Positions 1-7,245 of a stretch of 23,161 nt of DNA are shown here, in pieces. Position numbers and translations under genes: made by a program. The notes beneath the pieces were generated by a model. It searched no databases, was not told the origin of the DNA, and was given only the letters and a program-made list of their open reading frames with translations. Every line of letters begins with the position of its first letter. Position 1 is the stretch's first letter. This DNA is from an uncultured Christensenellaceae bacterium. GTDB taxonomy: Bacteria; Bacillota; Clostridia; Christensenellales; Pumilibacteraceae. The stretch covers positions 1 through 23,161 of the forward strand of contig CAJUNM010000027.1 in the NCBI GenBank assembly GCA_910587805.1. Direction: 5' to 3'.

Positions 1-158
1 GCTATTCGCGCACGCGCTTGCTCGACTGCGTTTTTAACGGCAACGCCCGATTTGTATGTGACGTTCGGATTGAAAAAATCATCGCGCATGGCTTGCTCGG
101 CTGCGGATACGGCGCATTCAAATACGCGCGTAGTTGCTGCATTATCCAAATATATCAT
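1..158 (-). CDS. cysteine desulfurase (NifS/IscS family), N-terminal fragment
   Basis: This is a partial gene cut by the left window edge; 52 complete codons are visible. The product begins MIYLDNAATTR, the classic start of class V PLP-dependent cysteine desulfurases, followed by FFNPNVTYKSG, which matches the family's N-P-S-x-x-H/Y-x-x-G stretch. The family removes sulfur from cysteine via a PLP Schiff base and an active-site cysteine persulfide and feeds Fe-S cluster assembly or tRNA thiolation. The lysine and catalytic cysteine lie outside the window, so IscS, NifS and SufS types cannot be told apart. The ATG (158-156) overlaps the TGA of the upstream sensor kinase in an ATGA junction, so it is very likely translationally coupled and the last visible gene of the operon that starts at the HIT gene. 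Confidence 0.88.
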   Translation of the reverse strand, partial: MIYLDNAATTRVFECAVSAAEQAMRDDFFNPNVTYKSGVAVKNAVEQARARI

Positions 159-1258
159 ACCGAACCGCCTTTGTCTTTAACGATATTGCCTTTATCTACG
201 CCGTGTTTAGTCGCATCGAACTGCGGCAGCGTGAATATAAAAGTCGCGCCCGCGCCGCGGCTGCTTTCTACCCAGATTACTTCGCCGTGCTCGTCTATTA
301 TCTTTTTGACTATAGACAGCCCAAGACCCGAACCTTTTGTCTTTACGGGCGAATGCGACTTGTCCGTCATATAAAATCTATCCCAGATAAGCATTTGATC
401 TTTCTTGCCTATTCCGTATCCGTAGTCGCGGACGGTAACGTAAACTTTATTGTCGCGTAAATTAGTCGTAACGATTATACGCGAATATGACGGCGAGTAT
501 TTAACGGCATTATCGACAAGATTGGATATTACCTGTATGATCTTTTCCTTGTCGGCAAAAACATAACACGGCTCTTTTTCAAACTCGACGTTTATCTGCA
601 AAGCTTTTTTAACAAGCACCGGCTCGAACCGCGTTACTATTTCGCGCACTGCGTCCGCAATGTCGAATTTAGAGCGCACGAGCGGATTTTTACCAGAATC
701 GAGACGCGACAAATCAAGCATCGACGTGATCAACGAATTGAGACGTTTGGTCTCGCCCAGTGCGATCTTAAGATATTTTTCGCGCTCGTCGTCGGATACT
801 GTTCCGTCGAGCACGGCTTGCAAAAAGCCTTGAACCGACGTCAACGGCGTACGCAACTCGTGCGATGCGTTGGATACGAACGATTTTCTCGCTTGTTCCA
901 ACCGCATATATCCGTCGCAAGTAACGTTTACGGCATCCAGAACTTCGGACGCCGTCACGTCTATCGAATCTATCGATATTTTGTCGTTGTACGTTTCTGT
1001 TTCGGCAATATCGCGCAAACGTTTTGCTCCGTTTTTTATCTTGGCGTATACCAAATAATGCGTCAACAGCGCAAACGCCAAAACCTCCAAAACCGCGGCG
1101 AATACAACTATGACCACGATTATGCCCTTACTCTCTTCGGCGACAGCCGGATACGCGAAAAGCATAGGGAAAAAAACCGTAGAAAACAGTATCAAACAAA
1201 AAACCACGATTCTGAATATATGAGATCCGAAAAATCTTTTTGCTTTGCTTGTTGCCAA
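155..1258 (-). CDS. membrane sensor histidine kinase (PhoR/WalK-like, two-component system)
   Basis: The 367-residue membrane kinase is the partner of the response regulator just upstream. Two transmembrane segments (about residues 14-35 and 46-72) are separated by only about ten residues, so there is almost no extracellular sensor domain. A HAMP-like linker (about 73-120) leads to the HisKA dimerisation box, with the phospho-accepting histidine in SHELRTP (H133). The ATPase domain has an N box (SNLVDNAVKY, about 245-254), a G1 box DYGYGIG (278-284), an F box near IWDRF and a G2 box GSGLGLS (309-315), so it looks fully active. The start is TTG at 1258, supported by AGGAG at 1264-1268 five bases upstream; no ATG fits. 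The gap to the regulator gene is 8 bases. The signal is unknown; it may sense membrane state or an intracellular or partner-protein cue. Confidence 0.93.
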   Translation of the reverse strand: MATSKAKRFFGSHIFRIVVFCLILFSTVFFPMLFAYPAVAEESKGIIVVIVVFAAVLEVLAFALLTHYLVYAKIKNGAKRLRDIAETETYNDKISIDSIDVTASEVLDAVNVTCDGYMRLEQARKSFVSNASHELRTPLTSVQGFLQAVLDGTVSDDEREKYLKIALGETKRLNSLITSMLDLSRLDSGKNPLVRSKFDIADAVREIVTRFEPVLVKKALQINVEFEKEPCYVFADKEKIIQVISNLVDNAVKYSPSYSRIIVTTNLRDNKVYVTVRDYGYGIGKKDQMLIWDRFYMTDKSHSPVKTKGSGLGLSIVKKIIDEHGEVIWVESSRGAGATFIFTLPQFDATKHGVDKGNIVKDKGGSV

Positions 1259-1266
1259 AAACGCTC

Positions 1267-1965
1267 CTAAAATACGTCTATCTTATAGCCTACGCCCCAT
1301 ACGGTGGTAAGCTTCCAATGCTTGTTGTCGCCCAATTTTTCTCGAACGCGTTTGATATGCACGTCGACCGTACGCGGATCGCCTACGTACCCGACGCCCC
1401 AAATTCCGTCCAATAAATTCTCGCGAGTGAATACGTGCGTAGGCTTGCTTGCAAGCATATACAGCAGTTCTATCTCTTTCGGCGGCATATCTACCCGCAA
1501 CCCGTCGAGCTGTACCGTATAGTCGGACAAATCGATAACGAGATTAAAAAGCTCGATACGCTTTTTCGGCTCGCTGCCCGAAGGTTTAAGTCTGCGTAAA
1601 ACGGCTTTTATCCGTGCAATAAGCTCTTGCGGTTCAAACGGCTTTGCCAGATAATCGTCCGCGCCCTTATCGAGTCCCGAAATTTTATCCATCGGCTCGC
1701 CGCGCGCCGACAAAACGATAACCGGCACATCGGAAAACTTCCTAAGTTCCGTCAGCGTAGCCAACCCGTCCATACCCGGCATCATTATATCGAGCAATAC
1801 CACATCATACGAGCCGTCCGCGAGCTTCTGCAACGCAGTTTCGCCGTCGTGACAGCTATCCGATAATATCTCGTCCTTCGCCAAATACAAAGACACGAGC
1901 TTACAAATATTGACGTCGTCGTCAACGATCAAAACTTTAGTCTTTTTTGCTTGTGCGTTGTACAT
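1267..1965 (-). CDS. OmpR/PhoB-family response regulator
   Basis: The 232-residue regulator has a receiver domain (about 9-122) with the acidic pocket DDD at 15-17, the phosphorylated aspartate D59 in LLDIMMPG, S86 of the switch region and the conserved lysine K108 in LAKPF. A winged-helix Trans_reg_C domain (about 135-232) follows, with PPKEIELLYMLA, the recognition-helix region TVDVHIKRVREKL and the closing VWGVGYKI. All key residues are intact, so phosphorylation by the adjacent kinase and binding to DNA direct repeats are expected. The start codon (1965-1963) lies inside the 3' end of the preceding Spo0A-C-like gene with a 29-base overlap, which indicates translational coupling. Length is normal for the family. 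It resembles PhoP, ResD and WalR in layout, but the regulon cannot be inferred from this sequence. Confidence 0.95.
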   Translation of the reverse strand: MYNAQAKKTKVLIVDDDVNICKLVSLYLAKDEILSDSCHDGETALQKLADGSYDVVLLDIMMPGMDGLATLTELRKFSDVPVIVLSARGEPMDKISGLDKGADDYLAKPFEPQELIARIKAVLRRLKPSGSEPKKRIELFNLVIDLSDYTVQLDGLRVDMPPKEIELLYMLASKPTHVFTRENLLDGIWGVGYVGDPRTVDVHIKRVREKLGDNKHWKLTTVWGVGYKIDVF

Positions 1966-2449
1966 ACTCCATTACCTGTAAAAAATTTATATGCGAGCGC
2001 GACACATCGCACTCGTCGCATTCTATTTGCGGAAAATATATATGAAAAATTGCGCCGAGAACGTCTGCGGCGTCGGATATACTGTCGATCGTGACGTCGA
2101 CGCCCAAAAGTTTCGATGCAAGCGGTACAAACTCAGAATTACGTTCTATAAGCGTCTCGAGGTTATCCTTGATCAAACTGTTTGCCACTCCGTATCTTTC
2201 GGCGATTACCTCTATCGACGCGTCTTGATTGTAATCGTCTCGAACCAAATACAGTTGCAACAGCTTTGCCCAATATTTATATCCGACGGTGTGAATATCG
2301 AATTTCAGCCGTGCCAAGAAATCGCGTACAACGGTGTGCATTTCGTTTTCGCTCAAATGCTTTTTAGGCAAAACTCCGTCGAAAATACCCAAACCGAGCG
2401 CGCTTTTATCCGCAGAAGCTATGTAATTGTTGTTCGATAGATTACGCAC
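1937..2449 (-). CDS. small protein resembling the Spo0A C-terminal DNA-binding domain (receiver-less), copy 1
   Basis: The 170-residue protein has no recognisable catalytic motif. By eye, residues about 36-137 resemble the Spo0A C-terminal (Spo0A_C) helical domain. RDFLARLKFDIHTVGYKYW parallels the Spo0A pattern of a helix, then H-x-x-GY-x-Y. It continues with IEVIAERYGVANSLIKDNL, like the I-A-x-x-(F/Y)-x-x-x-x-S-x-(V/I) helix-turn-helix, and ends with a helix near ADVLGAIFHIYF. There is no receiver domain. The arginine-rich recognition helix of true Spo0A is not preserved, so DNA binding is uncertain. The C-terminal tail has a small cysteine cluster (ECDECD). The start is GTG at 2449, supported by GGAGG at 2455-2459 five bases away. 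It overlaps the preceding gene by 8 bases and the response regulator by 29 bases. The Spo0A link is an inference from pattern matching; the existence of the gene is well supported. Confidence 0.8.
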   Translation of the reverse strand: MRNLSNNNYIASADKSALGLGIFDGVLPKKHLSENEMHTVVRDFLARLKFDIHTVGYKYWAKLLQLYLVRDDYNQDASIEVIAERYGVANSLIKDNLETLIERNSEFVPLASKLLGVDVTIDSISDAADVLGAIFHIYFPQIECDECDVSRSHINFLQVMEYVQRTSKKD

Positions 2450-2873
2450 CCATGCCTCCGTTCCCGCGCTCTTTACCGAGGCAATATTCCATACGCACGT
2501 GCCCTGCCAAATTATATACAGCCTCCGTCGGCGAGTATACCTTGGAACACGTAACGTTTTCTATGTTCTCGTATAGCGGTATATTGTTAATGTCGAACGA
2601 TCTTTTTATGATACTGCCGTAACTCGTTTCGAGTTCGCCGCAACGAACCTGCTTTTTCTGAAACGCATTAAAATCCGCCTCGGGATGAAGAACAAACAGT
2701 TTGATAGCGTCGATCAGCGCGATGCCGTATACCCGCAAGTAGTCGCACCCGATCGAGATCAACAGATCCGTTATGAACGCATCCAAACCGTCGCGTCCGC
2801 CTGTTATGACCTTACCGAGCGCAGAGCCTTCGTCCGACATTCGGTTTATGACGTTACCGTACAGTTCGCTCAT
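2442..2873 (-). CDS. small protein resembling the Spo0A C-terminal domain (divergent), copy 2
   Basis: The 143-residue protein lacks any enzyme motif. Residues about 30-130 can be laid along the Spo0A_C domain. DAFITDLLISIGCDYLRVYG matches the first helix and the Gly-Tyr turn region. IALIDAIKLF matches the second helix. GELETSYGSIIKRSF corresponds to the helix-turn-helix, and YSPTEAVYNLAGHVRMEY closely parallels the Spo0A end segment with its T-N-S-E-F-I-A-x-x-A-D-K-L-R-L-E pattern. It is shorter and more degenerate than its downstream neighbour, so the two look like diverged duplicates. The C-terminus is glycine-rich and is encoded partly over the neighbour's ribosome binding site. The start ATG (2873) lies one base after the HIT-gene stop (TGA-T-ATG), and no good Shine-Dalgarno lies at normal distance, so coupling to the HIT gene is likely. 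The role is unknown. Confidence 0.75.
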   Translation of the reverse strand: MSELYGNVINRMSDEGSALGKVITGGRDGLDAFITDLLISIGCDYLRVYGIALIDAIKLFVLHPEADFNAFQKKQVRCGELETSYGSIIKRSFDINNIPLYENIENVTCSKVYSPTEAVYNLAGHVRMEYCLGKERGNGGMGA

Positions 2874-2874
2874 A

Positions 2875-3207
2875 TCAAAAGTTCAATTTCTCCCCGCCCA
2901 AAATATGAACGTGCAAATGCGGCACGGTCTGTTGCGCGTCGTCGCCTTGATTTATTATAATTCGGTATCCGTTTTCGAGTCCGAGTTCGGGCGCTATCTT
3001 GGCGATCGTTTTGAAACAATTGCGCAAAACGTCTAAATCCGCATCGTTCATTTCGGAAATAAACTTGTAATGTTTTTTCGGTATAGCTAAATAATGCTTT
3101 TTCGCATGCGGCGCAATATCGGCTATGACTATAATATCGTCATCCTCGTAAAATCTATTCGACGGTATATCGCCGCCTATTATCTTGCAAAACACACACT
3201 CGTCCAT
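2875..3207 (-). CDS. HIT-family nucleotide hydrolase/transferase (HINT-like)
   Basis: The 110-residue protein (from the ATG at 3207) begins MDECVFCKII, with the paired cysteines C4 and C7 found in many bacterial HINT proteins. It carries the histidine triad HLHVH at 97-101 within PHLHVHILGG, and the middle segment YLAIPKKHY is also typical. HINT enzymes hydrolyse purine nucleoside phosphoramidates and acyl-adenylates; the physiological substrate here is unknown. The start was chosen at 3207 because GAGGTG (3214-3219) sits six bases upstream; an in-frame GTG at 3216 lies inside that ribosome binding site and is unlikely. It is the first gene of the operon that continues with the Spo0A-C-like pair, the two-component system and the cysteine desulfurase, and it has a strong promoter directly upstream. 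Confidence 0.95.
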   Translation of the reverse strand: MDECVFCKIIGGDIPSNRFYEDDDIIVIADIAPHAKKHYLAIPKKHYKFISEMNDADLDVLRNCFKTIAKIAPELGLENGYRIIINQGDDAQQTVPHLHVHILGGEKLNF

Positions 3208-3213
3208 AATAAA

Positions 3214-3219
3214 CACCTC
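3214..3219 (-). promoter_or_regulatory. ribosome binding site of the HIT gene
   Basis: GAGGTG lies six bases before the ATG at 3207. It decides the start, because the alternative GTG start at 3216 falls inside it. The same GAGGTG arrangement is used by mutS. Confidence 0.75.
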
Positions 3220-3225
3220 ATGTCA

Positions 3226-3254
3226 ATTATAATACTTTTTTCAATATTTTGCAA
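3226..3254 (-). promoter_or_regulatory. sigma-70-type promoter for the HIT/two-component operon
   Basis: On the minus strand a perfect -10 TATAAT (3226-3231) follows TTGCAA (3249-3254, four of six matches to TTGACA) with a 17-base spacer. The expected transcription start is near 3219, so the leader would be only about a dozen bases and would start at the ribosome binding site. The -35 element directly follows the T-run of the upstream terminator. Confidence 0.75.
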
Positions 3255-3255
3255 C

Positions 3256-3298
3256 AAAAAACGCCGCCCGATTTTTCGCTTTGCGTTTTTCGGTCGGC
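3256..3298 (-). terminator. intrinsic terminator after the ynbB-like gene
   Basis: On the minus strand GCCGACCGA (3298-3290) can pair with TCGGGCGGC (3271-3263) with one mismatch. An inner CGC/GCG pair closes a small loop, and six T residues (3261-3256) follow. It lies 27 bases past the ynbB-like stop and closes the long recJ-to-ynbB block. Confidence 0.75.
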
Positions 3299-3324
3299 AT
3301 TATGTTTTGACAAAGACCGATTCG

Positions 3325-4527
3325 TTAATTCACACCGAGTACTTCCAAGCAATGCTCGAGCGCAAGTATACCGTGCTCGAACGTCAATCCGCCTTGCAGA
3401 TACGCCACATACGGCGGACGTATCGGCGCGTCGCAAGAAAGCTCTATCGACGCACCCTGAACAAACGCGCCCGCTGCCATTATAACTTCGTCGGCATACC
3501 CCGGCATAGCCCAAGGCTCGGGAACGGCATAGCTGTCCACGGGCGAAACCGTTTGCACGGCTTGACAAAATTTGATGAGCTTATCTTTGTCGCCGAACCG
3601 TATCGAGCAAATTATATCGTCGAGACAATCGCTCGCTTTCGGCATAGTGTCATACCCGAGATACGAAAATACGCGCGAAAAAAGCAGCGCCGTCTTTAAG
3701 CTCTGCGCAGTCACATGCGGCGATAAAAACAAACCTTGATAAAACGGTCTGTAATCCGCGGCATACGAACCTACCTCGCGCCCTATCGACGGAGATGTCA
3801 GCCTGCCCTCTATCTGCGCTATCGCTTTCGCGCTGCCGCATATATATCCGCCCGTCGGAGCAATACCGCCGCCCGGGTTTTTAATAAGCGAGCCGACGAG
3901 CGCATCTGCATTCGGTTCACGCGTTTCGGTAAACTCGCCGTAGCAATTATCTACGAGCGAATATGCCCCCGCTTTGCGCGCGATCGCCGTTATCTCGTCT
4001 ATCTGTTCGACCGACAACGCAGGACGAATATCGTATCCGCGCGAACGTTGTATCTGAACTACGGCAGGTTTCGTTTTTTGTATACGTTCTCTGATTTTAT
4101 CATAGTCGGGCGAGCCGTTTTTTAATTCCACAATGTCGCAACAAACTCCGAAATCTTTGAGCGATCCGATACCGTCGCCGTTTATCACGTCGCATAACGT
4201 ATCATACGGCGTTCCCGTAGCGCAAAGCAAAGTTTGTCCCGGGCGTAACAACCCGAACAGCGCTATAGTGAGCGCATGCGTACCTGACGCTATCAGCGGC
4301 GAAACAATAGCTTGTTCGGTACAGAAAACATCTGCAAACAGTTTATTAAGCGTGTCTCGCCCTACATCGTCGTAGCCGTAACCCGTCGTAGGCGCAAAAT
4401 GTCGCAAAGCGATCCTATTGCCGATAAACGCATCGAGTACTTTCTTTTGATTGCTCAATGCTACCTCGTCGATTTCGGCAAAACTTTCGCGCAAGTCTTC
4501 AATAGCCGATTTTATAAGTCTATGCAT
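3325..4527 (-). CDS. ynbB: PLP-dependent YnbB-type protein (methionine gamma-lyase / 'aluminium resistance' family)
   Basis: The 400-residue protein is a fold-type I PLP enzyme of the family annotated as methionine gamma-lyase family or aluminium resistance protein. The visible core is the cofactor-phosphate loop SGTHAL (about 81-86), the PLP-ring aspartate in LVDNCYGEF (D193) and the probable Schiff-base lysine K216 in GSLIKNPGGGIAPTGGY, a family hallmark. Length is typical. The real substrate of this family is not firmly established; a carbon-sulfur lyase or related activity on sulfur amino acids is the usual inference. The ATG (4527) lies one base after the miaA stop, with GGAG seven bases upstream inside the end of miaA. 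In many Firmicutes ynbB lies downstream of miaA and hfq; here hfq is absent and the genes touch. It is the last gene of its block, before a terminator. Confidence 0.88.
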   Translation of the reverse strand: MHRLIKSAIEDLRESFAEIDEVALSNQKKVLDAFIGNRIALRHFAPTTGYGYDDVGRDTLNKLFADVFCTEQAIVSPLIASGTHALTIALFGLLRPGQTLLCATGTPYDTLCDVINGDGIGSLKDFGVCCDIVELKNGSPDYDKIRERIQKTKPAVVQIQRSRGYDIRPALSVEQIDEITAIARKAGAYSLVDNCYGEFTETREPNADALVGSLIKNPGGGIAPTGGYICGSAKAIAQIEGRLTSPSIGREVGSYAADYRPFYQGLFLSPHVTAQSLKTALLFSRVFSYLGYDTMPKASDCLDDIICSIRFGDKDKLIKFCQAVQTVSPVDSYAVPEPWAMPGYADEVIMAAGAFVQGASIELSCDAPIRPPYVAYLQGGLTFEHGILALEHCLEVLGVN

Positions 4528-4528
4528 A

Positions 4529-5440
4529 TCATTGCTCCGTAAACTCTCGTACGGCGCGCTCTACGGCAACAAAGTCGCGCGCGTCGATAAATATTTTGTC
4601 GAGTTTCATATTGTTGAAATACGTCATTTGCCGCTTGGCGTAATTACGTGTTTTTTGCGCAACGAGCTTTTCAAGCTCCGATCTCGGCATAGACGGATTT
4701 TGCATGATCTGCTTGTATCCGAGCGCTTGCATAGATCCGCAGTCGCGGTATTGCATAAGTCCCAATGCCTCGTCGATAAGCCCGTCGTCGAACATCTTGT
4801 GCACACGTGCGTCGATTCTATCGTAAAGTTCTGCGCGAGGTAACGTCAACACGATAGTCAGGCTGTCGAACTGACTTTCGCAAAGCGCCGCAACGCGCGA
4901 CTTCGGCGCGCCCGACAATGCGAATATCTCCAACGCCCGTATCGTTCGCTTAACGTCGTTACGCGATATCCCCCCCGCCGATAAACCATCTATGTTAGCC
5001 AAAAGCGCGTGTATTCCCGCTCCGCCTATAACATGCGCCAAAATCTTCAAGCTCATTCGAGTGTTCTCGTCTTTCGGCGTGGATGCGAAATTACAGCCCG
5101 ATAGCAGAGCATACCCGTACATGCCCGTACCGCCTACGATTATAGGCAGTTTGCCCCTATCCGAAACGTCGCGTACAGCCGCGCTTACGAGTTCGACATA
5201 ATTCCCGACCGAAAAGTCGTCGCCGCCGTTCGCAACGTCTATGAGCCAATGCTTTATAGCTCCGCACTCGCTCGGCGTGAGTTTGCCCGTTCCTATATCG
5301 AACCCCCTGTAAATCTGCATGGAATCGGCTCCGATCAGTTCGCCGTTCATGCTCTCCGCAAGGCGCAACGCAATATCCGATTTACCCGCAGCCGTAGGTC
5401 CGACTATCGCGACCGTTTTTATACGATGCGCTTGAACCAC
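4529..5440 (-). CDS. miaA: tRNA dimethylallyltransferase MiaA
   Basis: The 303-residue protein transfers a dimethylallyl group to N6 of adenosine 37 in tRNAs reading UNN codons, giving i6A, the substrate of MiaB encoded upstream in the same block. The visible motifs are the P-loop GPTAAGKS (14-21), the catalytic and substrate-binding ADSMQIYRG (38-46), DIGTGK (48-53) and IVGGTGMY (101-108). Near the C-terminus YAKRQMTYF carries the conserved R-Q-x-T-(W/Y)-F pattern. Length is normal. The start is GTG at 5440, supported by AAGGAG at 5449-5454 eight bases upstream. The start overlaps the end of mutL by 22 bases, so translation is probably coupled. Confidence 0.97.
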   Translation of the reverse strand: MVQAHRIKTVAIVGPTAAGKSDIALRLAESMNGELIGADSMQIYRGFDIGTGKLTPSECGAIKHWLIDVANGGDDFSVGNYVELVSAAVRDVSDRGKLPIIVGGTGMYGYALLSGCNFASTPKDENTRMSLKILAHVIGGAGIHALLANIDGLSAGGISRNDVKRTIRALEIFALSGAPKSRVAALCESQFDSLTIVLTLPRAELYDRIDARVHKMFDDGLIDEALGLMQYRDCGSMQALGYKQIMQNPSMPRSELEKLVAQKTRNYAKRQMTYFNNMKLDKIFIDARDFVAVERAVREFTEQ

Positions 5441-7245
5441 TTTTCTATCTCCTTTTTGGAAAAGCGCACGGCTATAGGTCTGCCGTGCGGACAGAACAAT
5501 TCTATATTTTGCTCGGATATCTCACCGAGCAGCGCATCGATCTCGGATTGGCTCAGATCGTCTATTTCGCCTTTGACGGCGGCTTTGCACGCCGCCTGCA
5601 TAAGCCGTTCTTTTAATACACGCGGACTGCGCTCGCGCGAGCCGACAAGCAACAGCAGATCCGAAACGAACAACTGCATATCGATACCGGCGCATTCGTA
5701 CGGAACATGCGAAAGCGTAAACGTGTAATCGCCGAACGGCGCAAGACCGAACCCGCAATCCTCGAATAGTTCCAAGTTCTCGGTCAACAACTCCGCATCC
5801 GCGGGCGATACGTCAAACACAAACGGCACAAGCATCGACTGGGTTTTCAATCGCTTGCTCTCGTAATCTGCGAGCAGTCGCTCGTATAATAGTTTTTCGT
5901 GCGCGGCGTGCTGATCGACAAAATAACACGTATCGCCGCGCTCCAAAATCAAATAAGTATTGAACAGTTTGCCGACATACTTGCATTCCGTCGGCGCAAA
6001 ACCCGCCTGCTCCGTGTATTCCGCCGTAGAACGATAAAGATCGGCATAGCTTATACTATCGCATTGATTCTGTGATTCTGCGCTCGTTGCGCTTGAAAGC
6101 CCTATATCTTCCGCGACCGCGTTATCGATAGCGTTTACGGGCTGCTGCTCATGGCTTTTAGGCACGATATCGAAAAACGATCTCAACGAATGCACCTTGC
6201 CGAAATCTTCCGTTTGGTTTGCGGCGTACTTAAAGTCGCTATCGTCGAGCGGCTTTGCGTCGGTAAGCTTGGGCATGATCGCATTCTTCACGGCGCGCGC
6301 GACGAGCGATTTTACTTTTACGGGATCCGCAAACTTGACTTGCATTTTGCTCGGGTGCACGTTTACGTCTACCATATCGAACGGCATTGTCAAATGCAAT
6401 ACGAACAGCGGATATTGCCGTTTCATCAAATACGGCGCGTACACGGAATAAACGGCGTACATTATATCCGCGCTTTCCACATACCGCCCGTTAATAATGA
6501 CATTCTGATAATTCTTTGAAGGCTTTGTGAACGACGGTATACAAGTAAATCCGCTCACGCGCATAGGCGGCTCGTCAAGCTCGGCGCTCACTACGTTCTT
6601 CAGCACTGCGTCGCCGTACACCGAAAATACCGCGCTTTCAAGTCCTTCGCCGGACGATGCGAACCGCTTGGTCTCGCTGTCGAACTTGAAAACAATATCG
6701 GGATTGGCAAGCACCATATGCTCGATCAAAGTAAATATTTTCGTTTCCTCTCGCGAAGGCTTGCTTAAAAATTTTTTACGCGCAGGTATGCGTTCAAACA
6801 GATTTTCTACCGTTACGGTCGTACCGAACTTTGCTCCGCACTCCTCATGCTCGATGAGTTTTCCGTTCTTAAACGAAATAGTTCCGCCGATCTCCGAATC
6901 CGCGGCGCGCGAAATCATGCCGACGTCCGCCACGGCGGCAATGCTCGGCAACGCCTCGCCGCGAAACCCGAGGGTGCCGATATTATCGAGATCGTCGATC
7001 GATCTTATCTTACTCGTTGCATGCGGAAGAAATGCCGTAGGCATATCTGAAAATTCTATACCGCAACCGTTATCCGTTATGCGAATAAAATCTATGCCTC
7101 CGCCTTTTACGGATACGCTTATCTCCGTTGCTCCCGCGTCGATCGCGTTTTCCACGAGTTCTTTGACTATGGAAGAAGGGCTTTCCACGACCTCGCCCGC
7201 AGCTATTCTGTTGAAAATTTCGCTCGGCAGCTTGTTGATTTTCAT
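5419..7245 (-). CDS. mutL: DNA mismatch repair protein MutL (endonuclease type)
   Basis: The 608-residue protein has the GHKL ATPase domain at the N-terminus: ELVENAIDAG with E32, DNGCG (58-62) and GFRGEAL (93-99). A linker of about 340-415 is poorly conserved. The C-terminal dimerisation and nuclease domain has the metal-binding DQHAAHEKLLYE motif (444-455), ACKAAVK (552-558) and CPHGRP (585-590). These mark it as a nicking MutL, as expected in bacteria without MutH. It couples mismatch recognition by MutS to strand incision. The start ATG overlaps the mutS stop as ATGA (7245-7242), which suggests balanced synthesis of the two partners. The order mutS-mutL-miaA matches many Firmicutes. Confidence 0.98.
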   Translation of the reverse strand: MKINKLPSEIFNRIAAGEVVESPSSIVKELVENAIDAGATEISVSVKGGGIDFIRITDNGCGIEFSDMPTAFLPHATSKIRSIDDLDNIGTLGFRGEALPSIAAVADVGMISRAADSEIGGTISFKNGKLIEHEECGAKFGTTVTVENLFERIPARKKFLSKPSREETKIFTLIEHMVLANPDIVFKFDSETKRFASSGEGLESAVFSVYGDAVLKNVVSAELDEPPMRVSGFTCIPSFTKPSKNYQNVIINGRYVESADIMYAVYSVYAPYLMKRQYPLFVLHLTMPFDMVDVNVHPSKMQVKFADPVKVKSLVARAVKNAIMPKLTDAKPLDDSDFKYAANQTEDFGKVHSLRSFFDIVPKSHEQQPVNAIDNAVAEDIGLSSATSAESQNQCDSISYADLYRSTAEYTEQAGFAPTECKYVGKLFNTYLILERGDTCYFVDQHAAHEKLLYERLLADYESKRLKTQSMLVPFVFDVSPADAELLTENLELFEDCGFGLAPFGDYTFTLSHVPYECAGIDMQLFVSDLLLLVGSRERSPRVLKERLMQAACKAAVKGEIDDLSQSEIDALLGEISEQNIELFCPHGRPIAVRFSKKEIEKWFKRIV

